Of a stretch of 64,000 bases of DNA, positions 32,201 to 46,400 are shown in pieces. This stretch comes from Rhipicephalus microplus (lineage: Eukaryota; Arthropoda; Arachnida; Ixodida; Ixodidae). The notes below the pieces were generated by a model. That model ran no database searches, was not told the DNA's origin, and saw only the letters and a program-made list of their open reading frames with translations. Within the stretch, counting starts at the first letter, position 1; each line of letters starts with the position of its first letter. The position numbers and the translations under genes were made by a program. The stretch spans positions 8,834,001-8,898,000 of the forward strand of contig NC_134701.1 of assembly GCF_043290135.1 (NCBI RefSeq), written 5' to 3'.

Positions 32201-35200
32201 ATGGTCTGATGGTGGTGAGAGTGGAGCACGACTTTCTCCGTGGCGCAGTTGGCTAGCGCGATCGGCTGTTAACCGAAACGTTGGAGGTTCGAGCCCACCC
32301 GGTGATGGTGTGGCGCTTTTTTTTCTTTGTGCTGATAGCTTTGAAGATATGTTCTGATGGTGGTGAGAGTGGAGCAGGACTGTCTCCGTGGCGCAATTGG
32401 CTTGCGCGATCGGCTGTTAACCGAAAAGTTGGAGGTTCGAGCCCAACCGGTGGTGGTGCAGCGCTTTTTTTCTTTGCGCTGAAAGCTTTGAAGATATGTT
32501 CTGATGGTGGTGAGAGTGGAGCAAGACTGTCCCCGTGGCGCGATGAGCTTGCGCGATCGGCTGTTAACCGAAAGGTTGGAGTTTCGAGCCCTCCCGGGAG
32601 TGGTGTGTTGCTTTTTTCTTTGCGCTGATAGCTTTGAAGATATGGTCTGATGGTGGTGAGAGTGGAGCACGACTGTCTCCGTGGCGCAGTTGGCTAGCGC
32701 GATCGGATGTTAACCGAAAGGTTGGAGGTTCGAGCCCACCCAGTGATGGTGTGGCGCTTTTTTTTCTTTCTGCTGATAGCTTTGAAGATATGTTCTGATG
32801 GTGGTGAGAGTGGAGCAGGACTGTCTCCGTGGCGCAATTGGCTTGCGCGATCGGCTGTTAACCGAAAGGTTGGAGGTTCGAGCCCACCCGGTGGTGGTGC
32901 GGCGCTTTTTTTTCTTTGCGCTGATAGCTTTGAAGATATGTTCTGATGGTGGTGAGAGTGGAGCAAGACTGTCCCCGTGGCGCGATGAGCTTGCGCGATC
33001 GGCTGTTAACCGAAAGGTTGGATTTTCGAGCCCTCCCGGGAGTGGTGTGTTGCATTTTTCTTTGCGCTGATAGCTTTGAAGATATAGTCTGATGGTGGTG
33101 AGAGTAGAGCACGACTGTCTCCGTGGCGCAGTTGGCTACCGCGATCGGCTGTTAACCGAAAGGTTGGAGGTTCGAGCCCACCCAGTGATGGTGTGGCGCT
33201 TTTTTTCTTTCTGCTGATAGCTTTGAAGATATGTTCTGATGGTGGTGAGAGTGGAGCAGGACTGTCTCCGTGCGCAATTGGCTTGCGCGATCGGCTGTTA
33301 ACCGAAAGGTTGGAGGTTCGAGCCCACCCGGTAGTGGTGCGGCGCTTTTTTTTCTTTGCGCTGATAGCTTTGAAGATATGTTCTGATGGTGGTGAGAGTG
33401 GAGGAAGACTGTCCCCGTGGCGCAATGGGCAAGCGCGATCGGCTGTTAACCGAAAGGTTGGAGTTTCGAGCCCACGCGGTGGCGGTGCGGCGCTTTTATT
33501 TCTTTGCGCTGATAGTTTGAAGATATGTTCTGATGGTGGTGAGAGTGGAGAAAGACTGTCTCCGTGGCGCAATAGGCTAGCGCGATCGGCTGTTAACCGA
33601 AAGGTTGGAGGTTCGAGCCCACCCGGTGGTGGTGCGGCGCTTTTTTTTCTTTGGGCTGATAGCTCTGAAGAAATGTTCTGACGGTGGTGAGAGTGGAGCA
33701 GGACTGTCTCCGTGGCACAATTGGCTAGCGCGATCGGCTGTTAACCGAAAAATTGGAGGTTCGAGCTCTCCCGGTGGTGGTGCGGCGCTTTTTTTGTGGG
33801 CTGATAGCTTTGAAGCTTTGTTTTGATGGTGGTGAGATTCGAGCAGGATGGTCTCCGTGGCGCAATGGGCTAGCGTGATCGGATGTTAACCGAAAAGTTG
33901 GAGGTTCGAGCCCACCCGGTGGTGGTGCGGTGCTTTTTTTTCTTTGGGCTGATAGCTTTGAAGATATGTTCTGATGATGGTGAGAGTAGAGCAGGACTGT
34001 CTCCGTGGCGCAATCGGCTAGCGCGATCGGCTGTTAACCGAAAGGTTGGAGGTTTGAGACCTTCCGGGAGTGGTGTGTTGCTTTTTTCTTTGCGCTGATA
34101 GCTTTGAAGATATGGTCTGATGGCGGTGAGAGTGGAGCACGACTGTCCCCGTGGCGCAGTTGGCTACCGCGATCGGCTGTTAACCGAAAGGTTGGAATTT
34201 CGAGCCCTCCCGGGAGTGGTGTGTTGGCTTTTTTCTTTGCGGTAATAGCTTTGAAGATATGTTCTGATGGTGGTGAGAGTGCAGCAGGACTGTCTTCGTG
34301 GCGCAATTGGCTAGCGCGATCGGCTGTTAACCGAAAGGTTGGAGGTTCGAGCCCACCCGGTGGTGGTGCGGTGCTTTTTTTTTCTTTGGGCTGTTAGCTT
34401 TGAAGATATGTTCTGAAGGTGGTGAGAGTGGAGCAGGACTGTCTCCGTGGCGCAATTGGCTTGCGCGATCGGCTGTTAACCGAAAGGTTGGAGGTTCGAG
34501 CCCTCCTGTGGTGGTGCAGCGCTTTTTTTCTTTGCGCTGAAAGCTTTGAAGATATGTTCTGATGGTGGTGAGAGTGAAGCAAGACTGTCCCCGTGGCGCA
34601 ATGGGCAAGCGCAATCGGCTGTTAACCGAAAGGTTGGAGTTTCGAGCCCAGCCGGTGGTGGGGCGGCGCTTTTATTTCTTTGCGCTGATAGTTTGAAGAT
34701 ATGTTTTGATGGTGGTGAGAGTGGAGAAAGACTGTCTCCGTGGGGCAATGGGCTAGCGCGATCAGCTGTTAACCGAAAGGTTGGAGGTTCGAGCCCACCC
34801 GGTGGTGGTGCGGCGCTTTTTTTTCTTTGGGCTGATAGCCCTGAAGAAATGTTCTGACGGTGGTTAGAGTGGAGCAGGACTGTCTCCGTGGCGCAATTGG
34901 CTAGCGCGATCGGCTGTTAACCGAAAAGTTGGAGGTTCGAGCTCTCCCGGTGGTGTTGCGGCGCTTTTTTTCTGTGGGCTGATAGCTTTGAAGATATGTT
35001 CTGATGGTGGTGAGAGTAGAGCAGGACTGTCTCCGTGGCGCAATTGGCTAGCGTGATCGGCTGTTAACCGAAAAGTTGGAGGTTCGAGCCCACCCGGTGG
35101 TGATGCGGCGCTTTTTTTTCTTTGGGCTAATAGCTTTGAAGAAATGTTCTGATGGTGGTGAGAGTAGAGCAGGACTGTCTCCGTGGCGCAATCGGCTAGC

Positions 35201-35488
35201 GCGATCGGCTGTTAACCGAAAGGTTGGAGTTTCGAGCCCTCCCGGGAGTGGTGTGTTGCTTTTTTCTTTGCGCTGATAGCTTTGAACATATGGTCTGATG
35301 GTGGTGAGAGTGGAGCACGACTGTCTCCGTTGCGCAGTTGGCTAGCGCGATCGGCTGTTAACCGAAAGGTTGGAGGTTCGAGCCCACCCGGTGATGGTGT
35401 GGCGCTTTTTTTTCTTTGTGCTGATAGCTTTGAAGATATGTTCTGATGGTGGTGAGAGTGGAGCAGGACTGTCTCCGTGGCGCAATTG
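29260..35488 (+). repeat. Dispersed pair of a 2.55-kb block at a 3678-bp offset
   Basis: About 29260-31810 matches 32938-35488 at offsets of 3677-3678 bp (25 units). Markers carried in both include the GTGCGCAATTGG deletion, GAAGCTTTG spacers and GAGACCTTCC T arms. The intervening 31812-32938 belongs to a different lineage that matches about 43.8-44.6 kb, so this is not a simple two-copy tandem. Confidence 0.75.
30321..30394 (+). tRNA. tRNA-Asn(GTT)-like unit, representative GGTTTGAGACC class
   Basis: The T loop reads TTTGAGA, losing the near-invariant TTCGA of the B box, and the 3' T strand is CCTTCC. D loop AATCGGCTA; anticodon GTT. This class is expected to be a poor RNA polymerase III template. 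It recurs at about 33999, 37827, 42245 and 46807, each time followed by the GGCGGTGAGAG spacer variant. Confidence 0.57.
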
Positions 35489-38400
35489 GCTTGCGCGATC
35501 GGCTGTTAACCGAAAGGTTGGAGGTTCGAGCCCAACCGGTGGTGGTGCAGCGCTTTTTTTCTTTGCGCTGAAAGCTTTGAAGATATGTTCTGATGGTGGT
35601 GAGAGTGGAGCAAGACTGTCCCCGTGGCGCGATGAGCTTGCGCGATCGGCTGTTAACCGAAAGGTTGGAGTTTCGAGCCCTCCCGGGAGTGGTGTGTTGC
35701 TTTTTTCTTTGCGCTGATAGCTTTGAAGATATGGTTTGATGGTGGTGAGAGTGGAGCACGACTGTCTCCGTGGCGCAGTTGGCTAGCGCGATCGGATGTT
35801 AACCGAAAGGTTGGAGGTTCGAGCCCACCCAGTGATGGTGTGGCGCTTTTTTTTCTTTCTGCTGATAGCTTTGAAGATATGTTCTGATGGTGGTGAGAGT
35901 GGAGCAGGACTGTCTCCGTGGCGCAATTGGCTTGCGCGATCGGCTGTTAACCGAAAGGTTGGAGGTTCGAGCCCACCCGGTGGTGGTGCGGCGCTTTTTT
36001 TTTCTTTGCGCTGATAGCTTTGAAGATATGTTCTGATGGTGGTGAGAGTGGAGCAAGACTGTCCCCGTGGCGCAATTGGCTAGCGCGATCGGCTGTTAAC
36101 CGAAAGGTTGGAGGTTCGAGCCCACCCGGTGGTGGTGCGGCGCTTTTTTTTCTTTGGGGTGATAGCTCTGAAGAAATGTTCTGATGGTGGTGAGAGTGGA
36201 GAAAGACTGTCTCCGTGGCGCAATAGGCTAGCGCGATCAACTGTTAACCGAAAGGTTGGAATTTCGAGCCCTCCCGGGAGTGGTGTGTTGGCTTTTTTCT
36301 TTGCGGTAATAGCTTTGAAGATATGTTCTGATGGTGGTGAGAGTGCAGCAGGACTGTCTTCGTGGCGCAATTGGCTAGCGCGATCGGCTGTTAACCGAAA
36401 GTTTGGAGGTTCGAGCCGACCCGGTGGTGGTGCGGCGCTTTTTTTTCTTTGGGGTGATAGCTCTGAAGAAATGTTCTGACGGTGGTGAGAGTGGAGCACG
36501 ACTGTCTCTGTGGGGCAATGGGCTAGCGCGATCGGCTGTTAACCGAAAGGTTGGAGGTTCGAGACCTTCCGGGAGTGGTGTGTTGCTTTTTTCTTTGCGC
36601 TGATAGCTTTGAAGATATGGTCTGATGGCGGTGAGAGTGGAGCACAACTGTCCCCGTGGCGCAGTTGGCTACCGCGATCGGCTGTTAACCGAAAGTTTGG
36701 AATTTCGAGCCCTCCCGGGAGTGGTGTGTTGGCTTTTTTCTTTGCGGTAATAGCTTTGAAGATATGTTCTGATGGTAGTGAGAGTGCAGCAGGACTGTCT
36801 TCGTGGCGCAATTGGCTAGCGCGATCGGCTGTTAACCGAAAGGTTGGAGGTTCGAGCCCACCCGGTGGTGGTGCGGTGCTTTTTTTTCTTTGGGCTGTTA
36901 GCTTTGAAGATATGTTCTGAAGGTGGTGAGAGTGGAGCAGGACTGTCTCCGTGGCGCAATTGGCTTGCGCGATCGGCTGTTAACCGAAAGGTTGGAGGTT
37001 CGAGCCCTCCTGTGGTGGTGCAGCGCTTTTTTTCTTTGCGCTGAAAGCTTTGAAGATATGTTCTGATGGTGGTGAGAGTAGAGCAAGACTGTCCCCGTGG
37101 CGCAATGGGCAAGCGCAATCGGCTGTTAACCGAAAGGTTGGAGGTTCGAGCCCACCCGGTAGTGGTGCGGCGCTTTTTTTTCTTTGCGCTGATAGCTTTG
37201 AAGATATGTTCTGATGGTGGTGAGAGTGGAGGAAGACTGTCCCCGTGGCGCAATGGGCAAGCGCGATCGGCTGTTAACCGAAAGGTTGGAGTTTCGAGCC
37301 CACGCGGTGGCGGTGCGGCGCTTTTATTTCTTTGCGCTGATAGTTTGAAGATATGTTCTGATGGTGGTGAGAGTGGAGAAAGACTGTCTCCGTGGCGCAA
37401 TAGGCTAGCGCGATCGGCTGTTAACCGAAAGGTTGGAGGTTCGAGCCCACCCGGTGGTGGTGCGGCGCTTTTTTTTCTTTGGGCTGATAGCTCTGAAGAA
37501 ATGTTCTGACGGTGGTGAGAGTGGAGCAGGACTGTCTCCGTGGCACAATTGGCTAGCGCGATCGGCTGTTAACCGAAAAATTGGAGGTTCGAGCTCTCCC
37601 GGTGGTGGTGCGGCGCTTTTTTTGTGGGCTGATAGCTTTGAAGCTTTGTTTTGATGGTGGTGAGAGTCGAGCAGGATGGTCTCCGTGGCGCAATGGGCTA
37701 GCGTGATCGGATGTTAACCGAAAAGTTGGAGGTTCGAGCCCACCCGGTGGTGGTGCGGTGCTTTTTTTTCTTTGGGCTGATAGCTTTGAAGATATGTTCT
37801 GATGATGGTGAGAGTAGAGCAGGACTGTCTCCGTGGCGCAATCGGCTAGCGCGATCGGCTGTTAACCGAAAGGTTGGAGGTTTGAGACCTTCCGGGAGTG
37901 GTGTGTTGCTTTTTTCTTTGCGCTGATAGCTTTGAAGATATGGTCTGATGGCGGTGAGAGTGGAGCACGACTGTCCCCGTGGCGCAGTTGGCTACCGCGA
38001 TCGGCTGTTAACCGAAAGGTTGGAATTTCGAGCCCTCCCGGGAGTGGTGTGTTGGCTTTTTTCTTTGCGGTAATAGCTTTGAAGATATGTTCTGATGGTG
38101 GTGAGAGTGCAGCAGGACTGTCTTCGTGGCGCAATTGGCTAGCGCGATCGGCTGTTAACCGAAAGGTTGGAGGTTCGAGCCCACCCGGTGGTGGTGCGGT
38201 GCTTTTTTTTTCTTTGGGCTGTTAGCTTTGAAGATATGTTCTGAAGGTGGTGAGAGTGGAGCAGGACTGTCTCCGTGGCGCAATTGGCTTGCGCGATCGG
38301 CTGTTAACCGAAAGGTTGGAGGTTCGAGCCCTCCTGTGGTGGTGCAGCGCTTTTTTTCTTTGCGCTGAAAGCTTTGAAGATATGTTCTGATGGTGGTGAG

Positions 38401-41400
38401 AGTGAAGCAAGACTGTCCCCGTGGCGCAATGGGCAAGCGCAATCGGCCGTTAACCGAAAGGTTGGAGTTTCGAGCCCAGCCGGTGGTGGGGCGGCGCTTT
38501 TATTTCTTTGCGCTGATAGTTTGAAGATATGTTTTGATGGTGGTGAGAGTGGAGAAAGACTGTCTTCGTGGGGCAATGGGCTAGCGCGATCAGCTGTTAA
38601 CCGAAAGGTTGGAGGTTCGAGCCCACCCGGTGGTGGTGCGGCGCTTTTTTTTCTTTGGGCTGATAGCCCTGAAGAAATGTTCTGACGGTGGTTAGAGTGG
38701 AGCAGGACTGTCTCCGTGGCGCAATTGGCTAGCGCGATCGGCTGTTAACCGAAAAGTTGGAGGTTCGAGCTCTCCCGGTGGTGTTGCGGCGCTTTTTTTC
38801 TGTGGGCTGATAGCTTTGAAGATATGTTCTGATGGTGGTGAGAGTAGAGCAGGACTGTCTCCGTGGCGCAATTGGCTAGCGTGATCGGCTGTTAACCGAA
38901 AAGTTGGAGGTTCGAGCCCACCCGGTGGTGATGCGGCGCTTTTTTTTCTTTGGGCTAATAGCTTTGAAGAAATGTTCTGATGGTGGTGAGAGTAGAGCAG
39001 GACTGTCTCCGTGGCGCAATCGGCTAGCGCGATCGGCTGTTAACCGAAAGGTTGGAGTTTCGAGCCCAGCCGGTGGTGGGGCGGCGCTTTTATTTCTTTG
39101 CGCTGATAGTTTGAAGATATGTTTTGATGGTGGTGAGAGTGGAGAAAGACTGTCTCCGTGGGGCAATGGGCTAGCGCGATCAGCTGTTAACCGAAAGGTT
39201 GGAGGTTCGAGCCCACCCGGTGGTGGTGCGGCGCTTTTTTTTCTTTGGGCTGATAGCCCTGAAGAAATGTTCTGACGGTGGTTAGAGTGGAGCAGGACTG
39301 TCTCCGTGGCGCAATTGGCTAGCGCGATCGGCTGTTAACCGAAAAGTTGGAGGTTCGAGCTCTCCCGGTGGTGTTGCGGCGCTTTTTTTCTGTGGGCTGA
39401 TAGCTTTGAAGATATGTTCTGATGGTGGTGAGAGTAGAGCAGGACTGTCTCCGTGGCGCAATTGGCTAGCGTGATCGGCTGTTAACCGAAAAGTTGGAGG
39501 TTCGAGCCCACCCGGTGGTGATGCGGCGCTTTTTTTTCTTTGGGCTAATAGCTTTGAAGAAATGTTCTGATGGTGGTGAGAGTAGAGCAGGACTGTCTCC
39601 GTGGCGCAATCGGCTAGCGCGATCGGCTGTTAACCGAAAGGTTGGAGTTTCGAGCCCTCCCGGGAGTGGTGTGTTGCTTTTTTCTTTGCGCTGATAGCTT
39701 TGAACATATGGTCTGATGGTGGTGAGAGTGGAGCACGACTGTCTCCGTTGCGCAGTTGGCTAGCGCGATCGGCTGTTAACCGAAAGGTTGGAGGTTCGAG
39801 CCCACCCGGTGATGGTGTGGCGCTTTTTTTTCTTTGTGCTGATAGCTTTGAAGATATGTTCTGATGGTGGTGAGAGTGGAGCAGGACTGTCTCCGTGGCG
39901 CAATTGGCTTGCGCGATCGGCTGTTAACCGAAAGGTTGGAGGTTCGAGCCCAACCGGTGGTGGTGCAGCGCTTTTTTTCTTTGCGCTGAAAGCTTTGAAG
40001 ATATGTTCTGATGGTGGTGAGAGTGGAGCAAGACTGTCCCCGTGGCGCGATGAGCTTGCGCGATCGGCTGTTAACCGAAAGGTTGGAGTTTCGAGCCCTC
40101 CCGGGAGTGGTGTGTTGCTTTTTTCTTTGCGCTGATAGCTTTGAAGATATGGTTTGATGGTGGTGAGAGTGGAGCACGACTGTCTCCGTGGCGCAGTTGG
40201 CTAGCGCGATCGGATGTTAACCGAAAGGTTGGAGGTTCGAGCCCACCCAGTGATGGTGTGGCGCTTTTTTTTCTTTCTGCTGATAGCTTTGAAGATATGT
40301 TCTGATGGTGGTGAGAGTGGAGCAGGACTGTCTCCGTGGCGCAATTGGCTTGCGCGATCGGCTGTTAACCGAAAGGTTGGAGGTTCGAGCCCACCCGGTG
40401 GTGGTGCGGCGCTTTTTTTTTCTTTGCGCTGATAGCTTTGAAGATATGTTCTGATGGTGGTGAGAGTGGAGCAAGACTGTCCCCGTGGCGCAATTGGCTA
40501 GCGCGATCGGCTGTTAACCGAAAGGTTGGAGGTTCGAGCCCACCCGGTGGTGGTGCGGCGCTTTTTTTTCTTTGGGGTGATAGCTCTGAAGAAATGTTCT
40601 GATGGTGGTGAGAGTGGAGAAAGACTGTCTCCGTGGCGCAATAGGCTAGCGCGATCAACTGTTAACCGAAAGGTTGGAATTTCGAGCCCTCCCGGGAGTG
40701 GTGTGTTGGCTTTTTTCTTTGCGGTAATAGCTTTGAAGATATGTTCTGATGGTGGTGAGAGTGCAGCAGGACTGTCTTCGTGGCGCAATTGGCTAGCGCG
40801 ATCGGCTGTTAACCGAAAGTTTGGAGGTTCGAGCCGACCCGGTGGTGGTGCGGCGCTTTTTTTTCTTTGGGGTGATAGCTCTGAAGAAATGTTCTGACGG
40901 TGGTGAGAGTGGAGCACGACTGTCTCTGTGGGGCAATGGGCTAGCGCGATCGGCTGTTAACCGAAAGGTTGGAGGTTCGAGACCTTCCGGGAGTGGTGTG
41001 TTGCTTTTTTCTTTGCGCTGATAGCTTTGAAGATATGGTCTGATGGCGGTGAGAGTGGAGCACAACTGTCCCCGTGGCGCAGTTGGCTACCGCGATCGGC
41101 TGTTAACCGAAAGTTTGGAATTTCGAGCCCTCCCGGGAGTGGTGTGTTGGCTTTTTTCTTTGCGGTAATAGCTTTGAAGATATGTTCTGATGGTAGTGAG
41201 AGTGCAGCAGGACTGTCTTCGTGGCGCAATTGGCTAGCGCGATCGGCTGTTAACCGAAAGGTTGGAGGTTCGAGCCCACCCGGTGGTGGTGCGGTGCTTT
41301 TTTTTCTTTGGGCTGTTAGCTTTGAAGATATGTTCTGAAGGTGGTGAGAGTGGAGCAGGACTGTCTCCGTGGCGCAATTGGCTTGCGCGATCGGCTGTTA

Positions 41401-43475
41401 ACCGAAAGGTTGGAGGTTCGAGCCCTCCTGTGGTGGTGCAGCGCTTTTTTTCTTTGCGCTGAAAGCTTTGAAGATATGTTCTGATGGTGGTGAGAGTAGA
41501 GCAAGACTGTCCCCGTGGCGCAATGGGCAAGCGCAATCGGCTGTTAACCGAAAGGTTGGAGGTTCGAGCCCACCCGGTAGTGGTGCGGCGCTTTTTTTTC
41601 TTTGCGCTGATAGCTTTGAAGATATGTTCTGATGGTGGTGAGAGTGGAGGAAGACTGTCCCCGTGGCGCAATGGGCAAGCGCGATCGGCTGTTAACCGAA
41701 AGGTTGGAGTTTCGAGCCCACGCGGTGGCGGTGCGGCGCTTTTATTTCTTTGCGCTGATAGTTTGAAGATATGTTCTGATGGTGGTGAGAGTGGAGAAAG
41801 ACTGTCTCCGTGGCGCAATAGGCTAGCGCGATCGGCTGTTAACCGAAAGGTTGGAGGTTCGAGCCCACCCGGTGGTGGTGCGGCGCTTTTTTTTCTTTGG
41901 GCTGATAGCTCTGAAGAAATGTTCTGACGGTGGTGAGAGTGGAGCAGGACTGTCTCCGTGGCACAATTGGCTAGCGCGATCGGCTGTTAACCGAAAAATT
42001 GGAGGTTCGAGCTCTCCCGGTGGTGGTGCGGCGCTTTTTTTGTGGGCTGATAGCTTTGAAGCTTTGTTTTGATGGTGGTGAGAGTCGAGCAGGATGGTCT
42101 CCGTGGCGCAATGGGCTAGCGTGATCGGATGTTAACCGAAAAGTTGGAGGTTCGAGCCCACCCGGTGGTGGTGCGGTGCTTTTTTTTCTTTGGGCTGATA
42201 GCTTTGAAGATATGTTCTGATGATGGTGAGAGTAGAGCAGGACTGTCTCCGTGGCGCAATCGGCTAGCGCGATCGGCTGTTAACCGAAAGGTTGGAGGTT
42301 TGAGACCTTCCGGGAGTGGTGTGTTGCTTTTTTCTTTGCGCTGATAGCTTTGAAGATATGGTCTGATGGCGGTGAGAGTGGAGCACGACTGTCCCCGTGG
42401 CGCAGTTGGCTACCGCGATCGGCTGTTAACCGAAAGGTTGGAATTTCGAGCCCTCCCGGGAGTGGTGTGTTGGCTTTTTTCTTTGCGGTAATAGCTTTGA
42501 AGATATGTTCTGATGGTGGTGAGAGTGCAGCAGGACTGTCTTCGTGGCGCAATTGGCTAGCGCGATCGGCTGTTAACCGAAAGGTTGGAGGTTCGAGCCC
42601 ACCCGGTGGTGGTGCGGTGCTTTTTTTTTCTTTGGGCTGTTAGCTTTGAAGATATGTTCTGAAGGTGGTGAGAGTGGAGCAGGACTGTCTCCGTGGCGCA
42701 ATTGGCTTGCGCGATCGGCTGTTAACCGAAAGGTTGGAGGTTCGAGCCCTCCTGTGGTGGTGCAGCGCTTTTTTTCTTTGCGCTGAAAGCTTTGAAGATA
42801 TGTTCTGATGGTGGTGAGAGTGAAGCAAGACTGTCCCCGTGGCGCAATGGGCAAGCGCAATCGGCCGTTAACCGAAAGGTTGGAGTTTCGAGCCCAGCCG
42901 GTGGTGGGGCGGCGCTTTTATTTCTTTGCGCTGATAGTTTGAAGATATGTTTTGATGGTGGTGAGAGTGGAGAAAGACTGTCTCCGTGGGGCAATGGGCT
43001 AGCGCGATCAGCTGTTAACCGAAAGGTTGGAGGTTCGAGCCCACCCGGTGGTGGTGCGGCGCTTTTTTTTCTTTGGGCTGATAGCCCTGAAGAAATGTTC
43101 TGACGGTGGTTAGAGTGGAGCAGGACTGTCTCCGTGGCGCAATTGGCTAGCGCGATCGGCTGTTAACCGAAAAGTTGGAGGTTCGAGCTCTCCCGGTGGT
43201 GTTGCGGCGCTTTTTTTCTGTGGGCTGATAGCTTTGAAGATATGTTCTGATGGTGGTGAGAGTAGAGCAGGACTGTCTCCGTGGCGCAATTGGCTAGCGT
43301 GATCGGCTGTTAACCGAAAAGTTGGAGGTTCGAGCCCACCCGGTGGTGATGCGGCGCTTTTTTTTCTTTGGGCTAATAGCTTTGAAGAAATGTTCTGATG
43401 GTGGTGAGAGTAGAGCAGGACTGTCTCCGTGGCGCAATCGGCTAGCGCGATCGGCTGTTAACCGAAAGGATGGAG
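34640..43475 (+). repeat. Tandem pair of a 4418-bp (30-unit) higher-order repeat
   Basis: About 34640-39057 matches 39058-43475 at an offset of 4418 bp with very few differences. The same segment also matches about 33297 onward at 3828 bp (26 units). The 590-bp difference is explained by a four-unit duplication at 38466-39646. These are among the youngest-looking duplications in the window. Confidence 0.85.
38466..39646 (+). repeat. Four-unit (590-bp) tandem duplication
   Basis: About 38466-39055 and 39056-39646 are nearly identical. The duplication includes the GTGGGGCGGCGC trailer, GATAGCCCTG spacer and GGTTAGAGTGG spacer variants. It converts the 3828-bp period into the 4418-bp period, giving a relative order of events. 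Confidence 0.8.
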
Positions 43476-46400
43476 TTTCGAGCCCTCCCGGGAGTGGTGT
43501 GTTGCTTTTTTCTTTGCGCTGATAGCTTTGAAGATATGGTCTGATGGTGGTGAGAGTGGAGCACGACTGTCTCCGTTGCGCAGTTGGCTAGCGCGATCGG
43601 CTGTTAACCGAAAGGTTGGAGGTTCGAGCCCACCCGGTGATGGTGTGGCGCTTTTTTTTCTTTGTGCTGATAGCTTTGAAGATATGTTCTGATGGTGGTG
43701 AGAGTGGAGCAGGACTGTCTCCGTGGCGCAATTGGCTAGCGCGATTGGCTGTTAACCGAAAGGTTGGAGGTTCGAGCCCACCCGGTGGTGGTGCGGTGCT
43801 TTTTTTTTCTTTGGGCTGTTAGCTTTGAAGATATGTTCTGAAGGTGGTGAGAGTGGAGCAGGACTGTCTCCGTGGCGCAATTGGCTTGCGCGATCGGCTG
43901 TTAACCGAAAGGTTGGAGGTTCGAGCCCTCCTGTGGTGGTGCAGCGCTTTTTTTCTTTGCGCTGAAAGCTTTGAAGATATGTTCTGATGGTGGTGAGAGT
44001 GGAGCAAAACTGTCCCCGTGGCGCAATGAGCTAGCGCGATCGGGTGTTAACCGAGAAGTTGGAGTTTCGAGCCCTCCCGGGAGTGGTGTGTTGTTTTTTC
44101 TTTGCACTGATAGCTTTGAAGATATGGTCTGATGGTGGTGAGAGTGGAGCACGACTTTCTCCGTGGCGCAGTTGGCTAGCGCGATCGGCTGTTAACCGAA
44201 ACGTTGGAGGTTCGAGCCCACCCGGTGATGGTGTGGCGCTTTTTTTTCTTTGTGCTGATAGCTTTGAAGATATGTTCTGATGGTGGTGAGAGTGGAGCAG
44301 GACTGTCTCCGTGGCGCAATTGGCTTGCGCGATCGGCTGTTAACCGAAAGGTTGGAGGTTCGAGCCCAACCGGTGGTGGAGCAGCGCTTTTTTTCTTTGC
44401 GCTGAAAGCTTTGAAGATATGTTCTGATGGTGGTGAGAGTGGAGCAAGACTGTCCCCGTGGCGCGATGAGCTTGCGCGATCGGCTGTTAACCGAAAGGTT
44501 GGAGTTTCGAGCCCTCCCGGGAGTGGTGTGTTGCTTTTTTCTTTGCGCTGATAGCTTTGAAGATATGGTCTGATGGTGGTGAGAGTGGAGCACGACTGTC
44601 TCCGTGGCGCAGTTGGCTAGCGCGATCGGATGTTAACCGAAAGGTTGGAGGTTCGAGCCCACCCAGTGATGGTGTGGCGCTTATTTTTCTTTCTGCTGAT
44701 AGCTTTGAAGATATGTTCTGATGGTGGTGAGAGTGGAGCAGGACTGTCTCCGTGGCGCAATTGGCTTGCGCGATCGGCTGTTAACCGAAAGGTTGGAGGT
44801 TCGAGCCCACCCGGTGGTGGTGCGGCGCTTTTTTTTTCTTTGCGCTGATAGCTTTGAAGATATGTTCTGATGGTGGTGAGAGTGGAGCAAGACTGTCCCC
44901 GTGGCGCAATTGGCTAGCGCGATCGGCTGTTAACCGAAAGGTTGGAGGTTCGAGCCCACCCGGTGGTGGTGCGGCGCTTTTTTTTCTTTGGGGTGATAGC
45001 TCTGAAGAAATGTTCTGATGGTGGTGAGAGTGGAGAAAGACTGTCTCCGTGGCGCAATAGGCTAGCGCGATCAACTGTTAACCGAAAGGTTGGAATTTCG
45101 TGCCCTCCCGGGAGTGGTGTGTTGGCTTTTTCTTTGCGGTAATAGCTTTGAAGATATGTTCTGATGGTGGTGAGAGTGCAGCAGGACTGTCTTCGTGGCG
45201 CAATTGGCTAGCGCGATCGGCTGTTAACCGAAAGGTTGGAGGTTCGAGCCGACCCGGTGGTGGTGCGGCGCTTTTTTTTCTTTGGGGTGATAGCTCTGAA
45301 GAAATGTTCTGACGGTGGTGAGAGTGGAGCACGACTGTCTCTGTGGGGCAATGGGCTAGCGCGATCGGCTGTTAACCGAAAGGTTGGAGGTTCGAGACCT
45401 TCCGGGAGTGGTGTGTTGCTTTTTTCTTTGCGCTGATAGCTTTGAAGATATGGTCTGATGGCGGTGAGAGTGGAGCACGACTGTCCCCGTGGCGCAGTTG
45501 GCTACCGCGATCGGCTGTTAACCGAAAGTTTGGAATTTCGAGCCCTCCCGGGAGTGGTGTGTTGGCTTTTTTCTTTGCGGTAATAGCTTTGAAGATATGT
45601 TCTGATGGTAGTGAGAGTGCAGCAGGACTGTCTTCGTGGCGCAATTGGCTAGCGCGATCGGCTGTTAACCGAAAGGTTGGAGGTTCGAGCCCACCCGGTG
45701 GTGGTGCGGTGCTTTTTTTTTCTTTGGGCTGTTAGCTTTGAAGATATGTTCTGAAGGTGGTGAGAGTGGAGCAGGACTGTCTCCGTGGCGCAATTGGCTT
45801 GCGCGATCGGCTGTTAACCGAAAGGATGGAGGTTCGAGCCCTCCTGTGGTGGTGCAGCGCTTTTTTTCTTTGCGCTGAAAGCTTTGAAGATATGTTCTGA
45901 TGGTGGTGAAAGTAGAGCAAGACTGTCCCCGTGGCGCAATGGGCAAGCGCAATCGGCTGTTAACCGAAAGGTTGGAGTTTCGAGCCCAGCCGGTGGTGGG
46001 GCGGCGCTTTTATTTCTTTGCGCTGATAGTTTGAAGATATGTTTTGATGGTGGTGAGAGTGGAGAAAGACTGTCTCCGTGGGGCAATGGGCTAGCGCGAT
46101 CAGCTGTTAACCGAAAGGTTGGAGGTTCGAGCCCACCCGGTGGTGGTGCGGCGCTTTTTTTTCTTTGGGCTGATAGCCTTGAAGAAATGTTCTGACGGTG
46201 GTGAGAGTGGAGCAGGACTGTCTCCGTGGCGCAATTGGCTAGCGCGATCGGCTGTTAACCGAAAAGTTGGAGGTTCGAGCTCTCCCGGTGGTGTTGCGGC
46301 GCTTTTTTTCTGTGGGCTGATAGCTTTGAAGATATGTTCTGATAGTGGTGAGAGTAGAGCAGGACTGTCTCCGTGGCGCAATTGGCTAGCGTGATCGGCT

